DNA of 33,880 bases, taken from assembly GCA_016927115.1 (NCBI GenBank), contig JAFGNH010000090.1, positions 1 to 33,880 of the forward strand, read 5' to 3'. Below are positions 1-8,610 of the stretch, piece after piece. How positions within the stretch are numbered: the stretch's first letter is position 1; each line of letters begins with the position of its first letter. A program made the translations under genes and the position numbers. The notes under the pieces are model-generated. The model had not been told where the DNA came from. It made no database searches and worked only from the letters and a program-made list of their open reading frames with translations. Origin of the DNA: Anaerolineales bacterium. Lineage in GTDB: Bacteria > Chloroflexota > Anaerolineae > Anaerolineales > E44-bin32.

Positions 1-47
1 TGGAGGGAGAGCCGGCCGGTTTTCGCTCAGCGGGCCGCTCTCAAACG

Positions 48-1355
48 GTGCGGTATATCGGAAATCCTTTCAACAATCGGAAATTGCTGGCAGCGCTTCT
101 GACTACAGCGCTTCTCAGCCTGGCAGGTTTCTGGAGTGCTCATGCGTTCCTGTACCAATCTCTCCCCGGTGAGGCGGGATTCGAGATGAAGGAACAGATT
201 GAGGATTTCAGGCTGATTCTTTCACTCTCTCCTCTGGACGAGGCAGAACTACTGTCGGACTTTGCCGCCCGGCGCTCTTCAGAACTGACTCAACTTGCCG
301 GGGAGGGTAAAAGCCTCCATCCCGGCCTGGCGGCGTATGCCAGAACACTCGAAAAATGGATCACGGTGTTGAGCACAGTTGCACCTCTCAGGGCTGTCTC
401 CCAACCGGATCCTGAATTGCTTCTTCGCCCTGCAGACACAATCCGCCTGCAAGAACAGGTATCGCTTCTGGAGGCCTGCCTGGATGAGTTCAATGAGCAC
501 CTGGAAGATCAGCCCTCCCCTTCGGAGTATGTACGTATTCTCGAGACTGGATCGTTTTTCCTCCATCAATATAAAGATTATGCTGCAGCAGCCATGCTTT
601 TTGATTCATCTTATACACCTGAAAATAACGGCATCCTGTTTGCCTCACTCACACCGTCTATGACTGATTCCGTAGTATGGACAAGCGGGACCAGCAGGAC
701 CACTGATTCAGACCCATCGAGCACAGGTACGATTCAGATCGGGGAAACTGCAACAATTAAGCCCGGGGTGATCGAAACCACCGGAACTCCAATTACTTCG
801 AAAACAACCACACCATCACCAACTCGGGGGACTAACCAACCGACTGCAACACACACTCTCCATCCTTCTTCCACGCCGACAGCTACAGTAACTGTGACTG
901 CGCAGGTTCCTGCCTATGCCTATGGCGATATCAATCTTGATCATGCTGTTACAACGCAGGATGCACTTCTATTGAGTGCATACCTGAAGGGGACAACCTC
1001 TCTCTCACAACAGCAGCTTATTCTGGCAGATTGTGTACAGGATTATACGATCGATCGATTCGATCAGCAGGCTGTTCAACTGCGGGCTGTTGGATTAATT
1101 GGATTTCTTCCCCTGCAGCCGGAGGAACTCCCTTCGGGTGATGTTAATGGGGATGGTCAGGTTACTCCGGGAGATGCGCTTCTTGTTGAACAACATCTGA
1201 CAGGGGTCCTCACACTTTCACCCGGGCAGCAGTATCAGGCAGATGTTTGCTGGAATGGACACCTTAATGGTGCTGATCGGGATGCGATCTTTAATTACTA
1301 TCTCCGGATTTTGCCGTCTCTTCCAGTTCTGCCCGAAAGTGCTCCTGCGGAATAA
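48..1355 (+). CDS. N-terminally anchored protein with two C-terminal dockerin type I modules
   Basis: The product is about 435 aa from the GTG at 48, but the frame is open back to the first base of the window and no ribosome site precedes this GTG, so the true start may lie upstream. Residues 12-34 are a hydrophobic signal/anchor. Residues 35-200 form a helical, weakly charged region of no family I recognise. Residues about 205-287 are a Ser/Thr/Pro-rich linker. The C-terminus carries two dockerin-like calcium loops, GDINLDHAVTTQD (from residue 293) and GDVNGDGQVTPGD (from 364). Each is followed by a degenerate second half (ADCVQDYTIDRFD and ADVCWNGHLNGAD). Dockerins normally bind cohesins, and no cohesin is present in the window. 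I infer an exported surface or scaffolding protein with unknown partner. Confidence is high that it is a dockerin protein and low on the start. Confidence 0.82.
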   Translation: MRYIGNPFNNRKLLAALLTTALLSLAGFWSAHAFLYQSLPGEAGFEMKEQIEDFRLILSLSPLDEAELLSDFAARRSSELTQLAGEGKSLHPGLAAYARTLEKWITVLSTVAPLRAVSQPDPELLLRPADTIRLQEQVSLLEACLDEFNEHLEDQPSPSEYVRILETGSFFLHQYKDYAAAAMLFDSSYTPENNGILFASLTPSMTDSVVWTSGTSRTTDSDPSSTGTIQIGETATIKPGVIETTGTPITSKTTTPSPTRGTNQPTATHTLHPSSTPTATVTVTAQVPAYAYGDINLDHAVTTQDALLLSAYLKGTTSLSQQQLILADCVQDYTIDRFDQQAVQLRAVGLIGFLPLQPEELPSGDVNGDGQVTPGDALLVEQHLTGVLTLSPGQQYQADVCWNGHLNGADRDAIFNYYLRILPSLPVLPESAPAE

Positions 1356-1686
1356 CCTGCCGGAACAGCCGGTAAAGATTTTATCCTTGGCAGTATCCCT
1401 GTTGGAAACGGGAATGGTGGGAAGCCGCAGCTCTTTTTCCACCCGGGGAAACCGCACCAGACTGAATAGCTCCGCCTGTGTTTCGGTAAGACTCTGGCTT
1501 TTTGCCAGGGCCCACATTCTTAATTAAGAACAGGGCATGCATACCGATTCTCTATACCTCGACTGACCTGTGTCGAATACCAAAATTTCCTGTCAGCAAG
1601 AAAATATGAACCAGAGGACGGCGACTCTTTGATAAAATCCTGTTGCAGGTGGTTGAGTATGTCGCTCATAAAAGGAATGTGGTAGC
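1356..1686. other. 331-bp intergenic region without a convincing gene
   Basis: No RNA gene or strong promoter is recognisable here. It holds a perfect 14-bp palindrome, TTCTTAATTAAGAA, at 1517-1530, and a short hairpin CTGGC-TTTTT-GCCAG near 1494-1508 that has no T-tract after it. A minus-strand open frame (1517 down to 1218) and a plus-strand frame (1243-1527) both overlap the dockerin gene, lack ribosome sites and resemble no family. I regard them as chance, or at best as a decayed remnant. Confidence 0.5.
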
Positions 1687-2040
1687 ATGGAACACATGGA
1701 AGTGGAACTCCTCAGAGAACAATTGGATACAGGTTTTGATGAAGCTTACAGCTCCCGGCGGTCAGGAAAAGAGGGCCGAGCCAGGGTACAGGCACGGATT
1801 CTGGCTGGAAAAGCTATCGAACAATATGCCAACCGTATGATGGGTTTTGAATCACCCCGGAACGCCTGGGAATGGCTTGTCTGGCTGTCTGAAGAAGAGG
1901 CCTTTCCCGTGGAAATAGTCTGTTCTGCACAGCGGCTCACTGTTCGGGTCACACCGTCTTTCACACTCCCACATCCGGAAGACCCGCTGGTTGATGCGAA
2001 AAGAATTGTTGATTATTTTCTAAACCGCCTGCCAGGGTAG
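1687..2040 (+). CDS. Conserved-looking small protein of unknown function
   Basis: This is a 117-aa soluble, acidic protein that I do not recognise. AAAGGA, about 10 nt upstream of the ATG, supports the start. The N-terminal half (residues 1-50) is predicted helical and highly charged (VELLREQLDTGFDEAYSSRR, then an Arg/Lys-rich stretch). The C-terminal half contains a Trp-rich patch (NAWEWLVWLSEE) and alternating beta-like segments (FPVEIVCSAQRLTVRVTPSF), and it ends in a helix (AKRIVDYFLNRLPG). There is no signal peptide, membrane segment or metal motif. It lies ahead of a small membrane protein and an esterase in the same direction, with a 99-bp gap to the next start, so co-transcription is possible but no function can be inferred. 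Confidence 0.7.
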   Translation: MEHMEVELLREQLDTGFDEAYSSRRSGKEGRARVQARILAGKAIEQYANRMMGFESPRNAWEWLVWLSEEEAFPVEIVCSAQRLTVRVTPSFTLPHPEDPLVDAKRIVDYFLNRLPG

Positions 2041-2139
2041 AAGCACGAGCCAGGAGTGATGATCCGTTTCCATGATGTTCACAAAAGAACTGCTTGTGTG
2101 CAGTCCTGCACAGCAGTGAAGGTAAAAACAGGTGCTTTC

Positions 2140-2385
2140 ATGACAGAGAAGAAAGCTTTGGGTACGAATCTCAGAAAATACATGCAGCAGACCAGGACCC
2201 GGGTGATCGTGGGCTTTCTGCTGCTGCTTTTTATTATTGGCGACGGGTTGATTTTTGCCCTTTATGGCCGGGAGCCTTTCCTGATGGCATTGCTGTGCAC
2301 CGGTCTTGCCTTGGCGCCTGCGATCCTGGTGGGAATCTTTTTGTGGGGTTTGGAGATACTGACGAAAAGGCTCAGAGATGAATGA
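2140..2385 (+). CDS. Small two-helix membrane protein, unknown function
   Basis: Starting at the ATG at 2140 gives 81 aa: a charged cytoplasmic N-terminus (MTEKKALGTNLRKYMQQ) and two transmembrane helices at about residues 22-43 and 47-70, joined by a short LYGREP turn. A basic tail (TKRLRDE) follows. The frame is open back to GTG/ATG codons at 2056/2059, but the AGGAG there almost touches the start, and the extra 28 residues (several Cys and basic residues, no order) look unlike protein, so I prefer 2140. Its own ribosome site is weak. The stop overlaps the next gene's ATG by 8 bp, which suggests translational coupling to the esterase downstream. No family is recognised. Confidence 0.62.
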   Translation: MTEKKALGTNLRKYMQQTRTRVIVGFLLLLFIIGDGLIFALYGREPFLMALLCTGLALAPAILVGIFLWGLEILTKRLRDE

Positions 2386-3037
2386 CCCAATAACGATAAA
2401 GGCTTTGAACGGTGCTGTGTACCAGATGGTACGGGCAAGCAAACCCGGGCAGCATCCCGTTCTGCTTCTTCATGGCTGGACAGGGAATGAAACCAATATG
2501 TGGAACCTGGCGTCTATGCTTGATACCGGTGGATTAATGGTTTCAGTACGGGGGTTTTTCCCTGCCGGAGAGGGATACAGCTGGATCGAGCATGCTGAGA
2601 AGAACTTCTCCCGCATGGATTCTTATAACGGGGCCGTTGAAACACTGGAAATGGTCATTCGTGATGTTATCGTGCGAACCGGTATGGATCGGCATGACCT
2701 TGTAATGCTGGGTTTCAGCCAGGGGGCGGCGATGGCATTTGCTGCAGGCCGTTCGTTCTCTTATAAACCGCAAGGTATTATTGCTGCCTCTGGTTTCCTG
2801 CCTGAAGGAAACCTGGATGGTCTTGAAAAGATTCAGGTTTTCTGGGGGCATGGAATAAAGGACGAGATCGTTGCGCTTGAAACTGCACAGGTTGGTGTGG
2901 ATCGGCTGCGAGCCGCAGGAATCCCGGTACAATTCTGTCAGGCTGATATCGGGCATAAAATATCGCATCAGTGTCTTCGGGGGGTGCAGGATTGGATCAA
3001 GCAACTTCCGGTGGAAGAGCATTTTCTTCATTCCTGA
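2378..3037 (+). CDS. Alpha/beta hydrolase (phospholipase/carboxylesterase-like)
   Basis: This is a 219-aa cytoplasmic alpha/beta hydrolase, a usual length for the small carboxylesterase/phospholipase (Abhydrolase_2) family. The oxyanion-hole strand LLLHGWTGNE is at residues 29-38. The nucleophile elbow GFSQGA places Ser114. Asp162 in GHGIKDEIV and His193 in IGHKIS complete the expected catalytic triad in the right order and spacing. The FFPAGEGYSW segment after strand beta-4 is also typical of this family. There is no signal peptide. The ATG overlaps the stop of the small membrane protein, so the pair is probably translated together. The substrate is unknown; a short acyl ester or thioester is the family norm. 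A dienelactone-hydrolase-like enzyme is the main alternative. Confidence 0.85.
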   Translation: MNDPITIKALNGAVYQMVRASKPGQHPVLLLHGWTGNETNMWNLASMLDTGGLMVSVRGFFPAGEGYSWIEHAEKNFSRMDSYNGAVETLEMVIRDVIVRTGMDRHDLVMLGFSQGAAMAFAAGRSFSYKPQGIIAASGFLPEGNLDGLEKIQVFWGHGIKDEIVALETAQVGVDRLRAAGIPVQFCQADIGHKISHQCLRGVQDWIKQLPVEEHFLHS

Positions 3038-3145
3038 AGGAAAAAAACAGGCAACTTGAGGGGCAAGATGCTGTAAATGAAGCACAGGTAAAGCAGCCAT
3101 AATTGCAGGGATTGGTCTTCAGCCCTGCTAGAAGAAAAGGTGAAA

Positions 3146-5149
3146 ATGATGAATCAAAAAAACATAGAAGAACGAGCTATCAATACCATTCGATTCCTGT
3201 CGGCAGATGGTGTGCAGAAAGCGAATTCGGGCCATCCCGGGCTGCCAATGGGCGCAGCCGGGCTTACCTATGCCCTCTGGGGCAGGCATCTGAAATACAA
3301 CCCTGAGAATCCTTCCTGGCCTGATCGGGACCGGTTCGTTCTATCAGCAGGCCATGGTTCAATGTTGCTGTATTCAATGCTGCATCTTGCCGGGTATGAT
3401 CTTCCTCTCACCGAGTTGAAAAATTTCCGCCAGTGGGGGAGTAAAACACCTGGACATCCGGAGTATGGGCTGACACCGGGTGTGGAAATGACCACAGGAC
3501 CACTAGGGCAGGGATTTTCCTCGGCGGTGGGCATGGCTATTGCTGTTGAAAATCTGGCAGCACGCTTTAATAAGGAGACTTTCCCGATCGTTGACCATTA
3601 TATATATGTACTTGCTTCTGATGGTGACCTGATGGAAGGTGTCTCTTCGGAAGCGGCTTCATTGGCCGGCCATCTGAAACTTGGACGCCTGATTGTTCTT
3701 TATGATGACAATAAAATCTCGATCGATGGCAGCACAAACCTGGCTTTTACAGAGGATCGGGCGGCACGTTTCACCGCCTATGGCTGGCAGGTACTGCGTG
3801 CGGAAGGGAATAATGTAGAGGAAGTGAGTGCAGCAATTTCTGCTGCAAAAGAGGATCCCAGACCAACGATCATTGTCTGCAAAACTCACATCGGCTTTGG
3901 CCTGCCCACAAAGCAGGATACGGCGAAAGCCCATGGTGAGCCGGCGGGTGTGGAGGAGCTTGCAGCAGCAAAGAAAGGTCTCGGTTGGCCGGAGGATTCT
4001 TCATTCCTCATTCCGGATGATGTTAAAGCTCATTTTGCTGAGCTTGCCAATCGGGGAAAAGAAACCTTCCGGAATTGGGAGAACCTTTTTACTTCGTATA
4101 GTAGTGAATATCCCGAACTCGCAGCCGAGTTCGAGATTGTTCTTTCAGGGGACCTCCCGGAAGATCTTGAGGAAATGCTGCCAGTCTTCCCGGCAGACGC
4201 AAAAGGTATGGCAACACGTGCTTCATCGGGGAAAGTGTTGGCTGCTCTTGCGGATAAATTGCCTCATCTGATAGGGGGTTCTGCCGATCTTACAGGCTCC
4301 AATAAGACGCAATTGGGGGATGTGCCAGCGTTCTCAGTAGAGAATCGCACCGGCAGGTATCTTCATTATGGCGTCCGGGAGCATGCTATGGGGGCAGCGA
4401 TGAACGGATTGGCCCTCCACGGCGGGTTTATTCCCTACGGTGGTACATTCCTGGTGTTTTCGGATTATGTACGCCCGGCGATTCGCCTTTCGGCGCTCAT
4501 GGACCTGCGGGTGATCTATGTGTTCACACATGATTCCATCGGACTCGGTGAGGACGGCCCGACACACCAGCCTATCGAGCATCTGGCCGCTCTGCGGAGT
4601 ATTCCGGAGCTGGTTGTAATCCGCCCGGCTGATGCCAATGAGACTGCGTATGCCTGGCTGGCTGCGCTGGACCGCCGGCATGGCCCCACTGCAATGGCGC
4701 TGTCACGGCAGAACTTGCCGACAATAGACCGCAGCGCTGCGGGATCGGCGAAAGGATTGTTACAGGGGGCGTATGTGCTCATTGATCCCGACGCTTCTCC
4801 TGAAATAATCCTGATGGCATCTGGTTCTGAAGTTGCCCTCATCCTTGACGCAGCTCATCAGCTTGCTGGTGAAGGTATTGCTGCAAGAGTGGTTTCGTTC
4901 CCAAGCTGGGAACTGTTTGCTGCGCAACCCCTTTCCTACCAGCAGATGGTACTGCCGCCGGAGTTGAAAGCGAGGGTTGCTGTCGAAGCAGGGACTTCAC
5001 AGGGATGGCACCGGTGGGTGGGGGATTCTGGAGAAGTGTTGTCGATTGAGCGTTTTGGAGCTTCTGCGCCGTATCTGGAAATCTACGAGCATCTGGGATT
5101 GACAGTCGAGGGTGTGGTGGAGGCTGCAAGGCGAACTCTGGGGAGATAG
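3146..5149 (+). CDS. tkt: Transketolase
   Basis: Thiamine-diphosphate enzyme that moves two-carbon ketol units between pentose-, triose-, tetrose- and hexose-phosphates. It has about 667 aa, the normal full length. From the ATG at 3146: His30 in [13 protein letters not shown] at 69-71, GPLGQG at 118-123, the TPP/Mg motif beginning SDGDLMEG (158-165) and ending at DDNK (187-190), then the pyrimidine domain with [18 protein letters not shown] (catalytic Glu) and [21 protein letters not shown] 5-6 nt upstream of 3146 fixes the start near ATG 3146 or 3149 rather than the GTG at 3140. It heads an operon with rpiB 12 bp downstream. A nuclear-encoded-type transketolase rather than a DXP synthase is clear from the motif set. 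Confidence 0.97.
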   Translation: MMNQKNIEERAINTIRFLSADGVQKANSGHPGLPMGAAGLTYALWGRHLKYNPENPSWPDRDRFVLSAGHGSMLLYSMLHLAGYDLPLTELKNFRQWGSKTPGHPEYGLTPGVEMTTGPLGQGFSSAVGMAIAVENLAARFNKETFPIVDHYIYVLASDGDLMEGVSSEAASLAGHLKLGRLIVLYDDNKISIDGSTNLAFTEDRAARFTAYGWQVLRAEGNNVEEVSAAISAAKEDPRPTIIVCKTHIGFGLPTKQDTAKAHGEPAGVEELAAAKKGLGWPEDSSFLIPDDVKAHFAELANRGKETFRNWENLFTSYSSEYPELAAEFEIVLSGDLPEDLEEMLPVFPADAKGMATRASSGKVLAALADKLPHLIGGSADLTGSNKTQLGDVPAFSVENRTGRYLHYGVREHAMGAAMNGLALHGGFIPYGGTFLVFSDYVRPAIRLSALMDLRVIYVFTHDSIGLGEDGPTHQPIEHLAALRSIPELVVIRPADANETAYAWLAALDRRHGPTAMALSRQNLPTIDRSAAGSAKGLLQGAYVLIDPDASPEIILMASGSEVALILDAAHQLAGEGIAARVVSFPSWELFAAQPLSYQQMVLPPELKARVAVEAGTSQGWHRWVGDSGEVLSIERFGASAPYLEIYEHLGLTVEGVVEAARRTLGR

Positions 5150-5161
5150 TGAGGAAACAGT

Positions 5162-5617
5162 ATGATTATCGCAGTGGGATGTGACCATGGAGGGTTTCCT
5201 CTTAAGGATACCGTCATAGAAACGGTCCGCAAAGCCGGGCATGATGTACTCGATCTGGGAGCGTTTGACGATTCCCCGACAGACTATCCTGATTATGCAG
5301 AGAAGGTGGGACGAGCCGTGCAGCGTAAAGAGGCGGACCGCGGCATTATCATTTGCGGTTCAGGTGTGGGGGCATCCGTGGCGGCCAACAAGATGCGTGG
5401 AATTCGGGCCGGATTGTGTCACGACACTTATTCCGCCCACCAATGTGTGGAGCATGATGATGCCAATGTGCTTGCGTTTGGCGCTCGTATTATCGGGCCC
5501 GAAGTAGCGGTTGAGATTGTGCAGGCTTTTCTGAGGGCAGAATTCTCTGGAGAGAAACGGCACCTGCGCAGAGTTGCTAAAATCGCTGCAATTGAACAAA
5601 AAGAATTGGACAATTAA
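5162..5617 (+). CDS. rpiB: Ribose-5-phosphate isomerase B
   Basis: This 151-aa enzyme interconverts ribose-5-P and ribulose-5-P. It belongs to the RpiB/LacAB sugar isomerase family. Visible residues are the N-terminal GCDHGGFPLK (Asp8, His9), DLGAFDDSPTDYPDYA, the active-site Cys65 in IIICGSGVGAS, HDTYSA and HDDANVLAFGARIIG with the proton-relay His98. AGGAAA sits just before the ATG. It lies between transketolase (12-bp gap) and the transaldolase-PGI fusion (2-bp gap), so the three genes are certainly one transcript. Together they supply three of the non-oxidative pentose-phosphate reactions. A ribulose-5-P epimerase is not in the window. Confidence 0.96.
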   Translation: MIIAVGCDHGGFPLKDTVIETVRKAGHDVLDLGAFDDSPTDYPDYAEKVGRAVQRKEADRGIIICGSGVGASVAANKMRGIRAGLCHDTYSAHQCVEHDDANVLAFGARIIGPEVAVEIVQAFLRAEFSGEKRHLRRVAKIAAIEQKELDN

Positions 5618-5619
5618 GT

Positions 5620-8412
5620 ATGAAAACAACACAGGCATTGACTGAACTGGGTCAATCCATCTGGTTGGACTATATTCGCAGGGATCTGATCCGTTCGGGA
5701 GATCTGGAAACCCTCATACATGAGAAGAATGTCCGTGGTGTCACCTCAAACCCATCGATTTTCGAGAAAGCAATATCTGGTTCTGATCTGTATACGGATT
5801 CACTGCGCCGCCTTTCCTGGGCAGGGTATAGCCCGGAGACAGCTTTTGATGTGCTGGCTGTGGAAGATATCCGTGCTGCAGCGGATGTTTTTATGCCGCT
5901 GTACGAACAAACAGATGGTGGTGATGGATATGTTTCATTGGAGGTGAATCCTCGCTATGCCCGGGATATCCAGCATACTCTGCAGGAAGCACGCCGGCTC
6001 TGGGAAGTGGTTAATCGCCCGAATCTGATGGTGAAAATACCGGCTACTGTCGAGGGCTTGCCAGCAGTGGAAGATGCGATTGCAGAGGGGATTAATATAA
6101 ATGTAACATTGATCTTTTCGCTGCAGCGCTACTCTGAAGTGATGGAAGCCTACCTCCGCGGTCTTGAACGACGGGCAGAGCAAGGTTACTCCGTTCATCA
6201 TGTTGCTTCTGTAGCGTCCTTTTTCGTGTCACGGATCGACAGTGCTGTAGATGCTTCCCTTCAGGAGATTGTGCTGGCAGGTGGTGAACATGCTGAAAGG
6301 GCTCAGTCACTGATGGGTACTGCCGCTGTAACCAGCGCGAAACTGGCATACGCTCAGTTTCAGGCGGTTTTTGACAGCGAACGCTTTAAGCGACTGCAGG
6401 AAATAGGTGCAAGAGTTCAACGTCCCCTATGGGCGTCCACCAGCACGAAAAACCCGGATTATCCGGATACACTGTATGTGGATTCGTTGATCGGCCCCCG
6501 GACAGTGACCACACTTCCACTGGAGACCCTCGATGCATTTCTCGATCATGGCACAGCGAAGCAGACACTGGGTGAAGAACTGTCCAGGATGCGGATGAAG
6601 CATGAGGCACTTTCTTATCTGGGAATATCCCTCGATACGATCACTGATAAATTGGAACAGGAAGGTGTGGATAAGTTCCGGAAGGCTTTTGAGAAGCTGC
6701 TGAAGTCCCTCGAAAAGGGGATGAAATCCCTTCGATCAGATATTTCCTCAACGGCAGAACCACTGGAGCAGGTCGAGGGGGAGCTGCGACAGAATCAGGT
6801 TGGCCGGAGAATCTGGGGCAGGGATGTTTCCTTGTGGACACAGGATCCTGAAGAAATCGAAGAAGCGCGCAATCGCCTTGGCTGGTTGACGCTCCCTGAA
6901 CAGACAGGCAGCGAGCTGGAGGAGTTCCAGCAGCTGCGCGAACAACTGCTTGGAGAAGGGTATACAAAAGTACTCTGGCTGGGTATGGGAGGATCCTCCC
7001 TGGCTGCTGATGTGTTTTCAAATGTGTTTCCAAACGGTGGTGGATTGCAGCTTCGTGTACTGGATTCTACGGATCCGGCCGAAGTGGCGAAGGCCGCTGC
7101 CTGGGCTGACCCCGGTGTGACGCTGTATGTCGCAGCCAGTAAATCAGGCTCAACAGCGGAGCCGTTGGCAATGATGGAGACGTTCTGGGAAAAAGCCCGA
7201 GAGGGGGTTGGAGAGGGGTTTGAGCAGCATTTTGCGGTTGTTACCGACCCCGGTAGTTCCCTGGAAAAGCTAGCGAAGGAACGCTCATTCAGAAAAGTAT
7301 TCTCCTCTCCTGCTGACGTTGGTGGCCGGTATTCTGCTCTGTCGGCCTTTGGCATCCTCCCGGCTGTACTGCTGGGCGTTGATGCAGGAGCTGTACTGGA
7401 AGGCGCCCGGAGCATGGCAGCACAATGCAACCCGAATCGCGAGCCAGCGATCAACCCGGGCCTGTCCCTGGGCGCATTTATAGCCGCATGTGTACGTAGC
7501 GGGAGATCGGTGTTATCGCTTCCTGCTGATCCGGAGCTTAAAAATATCGCAGACTGGATAGAACAGCTGATAGCTGAAAGCAGTGGAAAAAACGGCGGGG
7601 GAATTATCCCGATTGTGGGTCAGAAACCGGATGTTGGAAAAGGTTTTGCCGACCGTCAGTTTGTGGTCTATCTCCGTGCTTCCGGAGCCTATGACAGATT
7701 GCAGGCTGGATGGCGTAAGGCCGGGGTACCCTTCTGTGCTCTTCCGGTTTGTGTTTCAGCCGAGAGCCTGGGTTCAACGTTCTTCCTGTGGGAGTATGCT
7801 ACTGCAGCTGCCTGCGCGTTGCTGGGGTTGAATGCCTTCAACCAACCGGATGTCCAGCGGGCTAAAAAGAAAACAGTGGAAATGCTGCATCAGTACCAAA
7901 AAATGGGCAGGCTTTCGGAATCAGAACCGTTGTGGCAAAACGAATATCTTGCATTGTCCGGACCTCTCGTTCTCGAAAATAAAAAGAAACCCGAAGTATT
8001 CTCTGCTGCATTTGAACAGATCATTCAACAGGCTCAGGAGAGCTACCTTGCAATCCTGTTGTTCCTGCCCCGAAGTGATTCTGTAACGAAGCCTGTTTTA
8101 AGAGCTGCTGCCAGACTGCGTGATAAGGCTGGCGTCCCGGTTTCAATCGGGTTTGGTCCCCGATATCTGCATTCTACCGGCCAGCTGCATAAGGGTGGGA
8201 TCCCAGGGACTTATCTGGTTCTTACAGGAGAATGTGAGGAAGCTATCGCGATTCCGGGTGCCGGGTATGGTTTTTGTATATTTGAAAAAGCGCAGGCTCT
8301 GGGAGATCTGCAGTCGCTGATAGAGATCGAGCGACCGGTACTGTGGCTGCATCTGAAAAGACCTGAAGCCCTTGACTGGCTGGAAGGTAAGCTGCGGCAG
8401 TTGTATCCCTGA
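5620..8412 (+). CDS. tal-pgi: Bifunctional transaldolase / glucose-6-phosphate isomerase fusion
   Basis: One 930-aa polypeptide carries two enzymes. Residues 1 to about 370 are transaldolase: VTSNPSIFEKA (41-51), the Schiff-base Lys139 in LMVKIPAT, INVTLIFSLQRY (160-171), and ASTSTKNPDYPDTLYVDSLIG (272-292). After a charged coiled linker (about 345-395), residues 400-930 are a phosphoglucose isomerase with SIS folds: GMGGSS (455-460), AASKSGSTAEP (505-515), GGRYSALSAFG (568-578, catalytic Arg570), and QLIAESSGK (649-657, catalytic Glu). Lys near PDVQRAKK follows. The fusion is intact, with no frameshift. Such bifunctional proteins are known in some bacteria, including Chloroflexota and cyanobacteria. 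It starts 2 bp after rpiB and ends in an intrinsic terminator. The role is to channel pentose carbon via fructose-6-P to glucose-6-P. Confidence 0.96.
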   Translation: MKTTQALTELGQSIWLDYIRRDLIRSGDLETLIHEKNVRGVTSNPSIFEKAISGSDLYTDSLRRLSWAGYSPETAFDVLAVEDIRAAADVFMPLYEQTDGGDGYVSLEVNPRYARDIQHTLQEARRLWEVVNRPNLMVKIPATVEGLPAVEDAIAEGININVTLIFSLQRYSEVMEAYLRGLERRAEQGYSVHHVASVASFFVSRIDSAVDASLQEIVLAGGEHAERAQSLMGTAAVTSAKLAYAQFQAVFDSERFKRLQEIGARVQRPLWASTSTKNPDYPDTLYVDSLIGPRTVTTLPLETLDAFLDHGTAKQTLGEELSRMRMKHEALSYLGISLDTITDKLEQEGVDKFRKAFEKLLKSLEKGMKSLRSDISSTAEPLEQVEGELRQNQVGRRIWGRDVSLWTQDPEEIEEARNRLGWLTLPEQTGSELEEFQQLREQLLGEGYTKVLWLGMGGSSLAADVFSNVFPNGGGLQLRVLDSTDPAEVAKAAAWADPGVTLYVAASKSGSTAEPLAMMETFWEKAREGVGEGFEQHFAVVTDPGSSLEKLAKERSFRKVFSSPADVGGRYSALSAFGILPAVLLGVDAGAVLEGARSMAAQCNPNREPAINPGLSLGAFIAACVRSGRSVLSLPADPELKNIADWIEQLIAESSGKNGGGIIPIVGQKPDVGKGFADRQFVVYLRASGAYDRLQAGWRKAGVPFCALPVCVSAESLGSTFFLWEYATAAACALLGLNAFNQPDVQRAKKKTVEMLHQYQKMGRLSESEPLWQNEYLALSGPLVLENKKKPEVFSAAFEQIIQQAQESYLAILLFLPRSDSVTKPVLRAAARLRDKAGVPVSIGFGPRYLHSTGQLHKGGIPGTYLVLTGECEEAIAIPGAGYGFCIFEKAQALGDLQSLIEIERPVLWLHLKRPEALDWLEGKLRQLYP

Positions 8413-8486
8413 TAGGGAGGGCTGTTGAGAGCTGCCGTGGAGCGAGTGGCTTTTACTTTTTCCTGGTTGTGATCGGAAAACAACAC

Positions 8487-8525
8487 GCCTGCAGTCTCTC
8501 CTGGAGCGCTGCAGGCTTTTCTTCT
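8487..8525 (+). terminator. Intrinsic terminator after the pentose-phosphate operon
   Basis: A perfect 8-bp stem GCCTGCAG (8487-8494) / CTGCAGGC (8509-8516) with a 14-nt loop is followed directly by TTTTCTTCT. It lies 75 bp after the tal-pgi stop and closes that operon, so the downstream PD-(D/E)XK gene has its own transcript. Confidence 0.85.
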
Positions 8526-8610
8526 GATCAATGATATTTTCCGATTCTGATTGGTGGTATATCAAGCTGGTATGTAAGCCTGCAGTTTGTTCAAACAAGG
8601 TGAGGGATAC

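Noticed and set aside
1218..1517. Minus-strand 99-aa frame across the end of the dockerin gene
   Set aside because: More than half is antisense to the dockerin region, there is no ribosome site, and no recognisable protein family.
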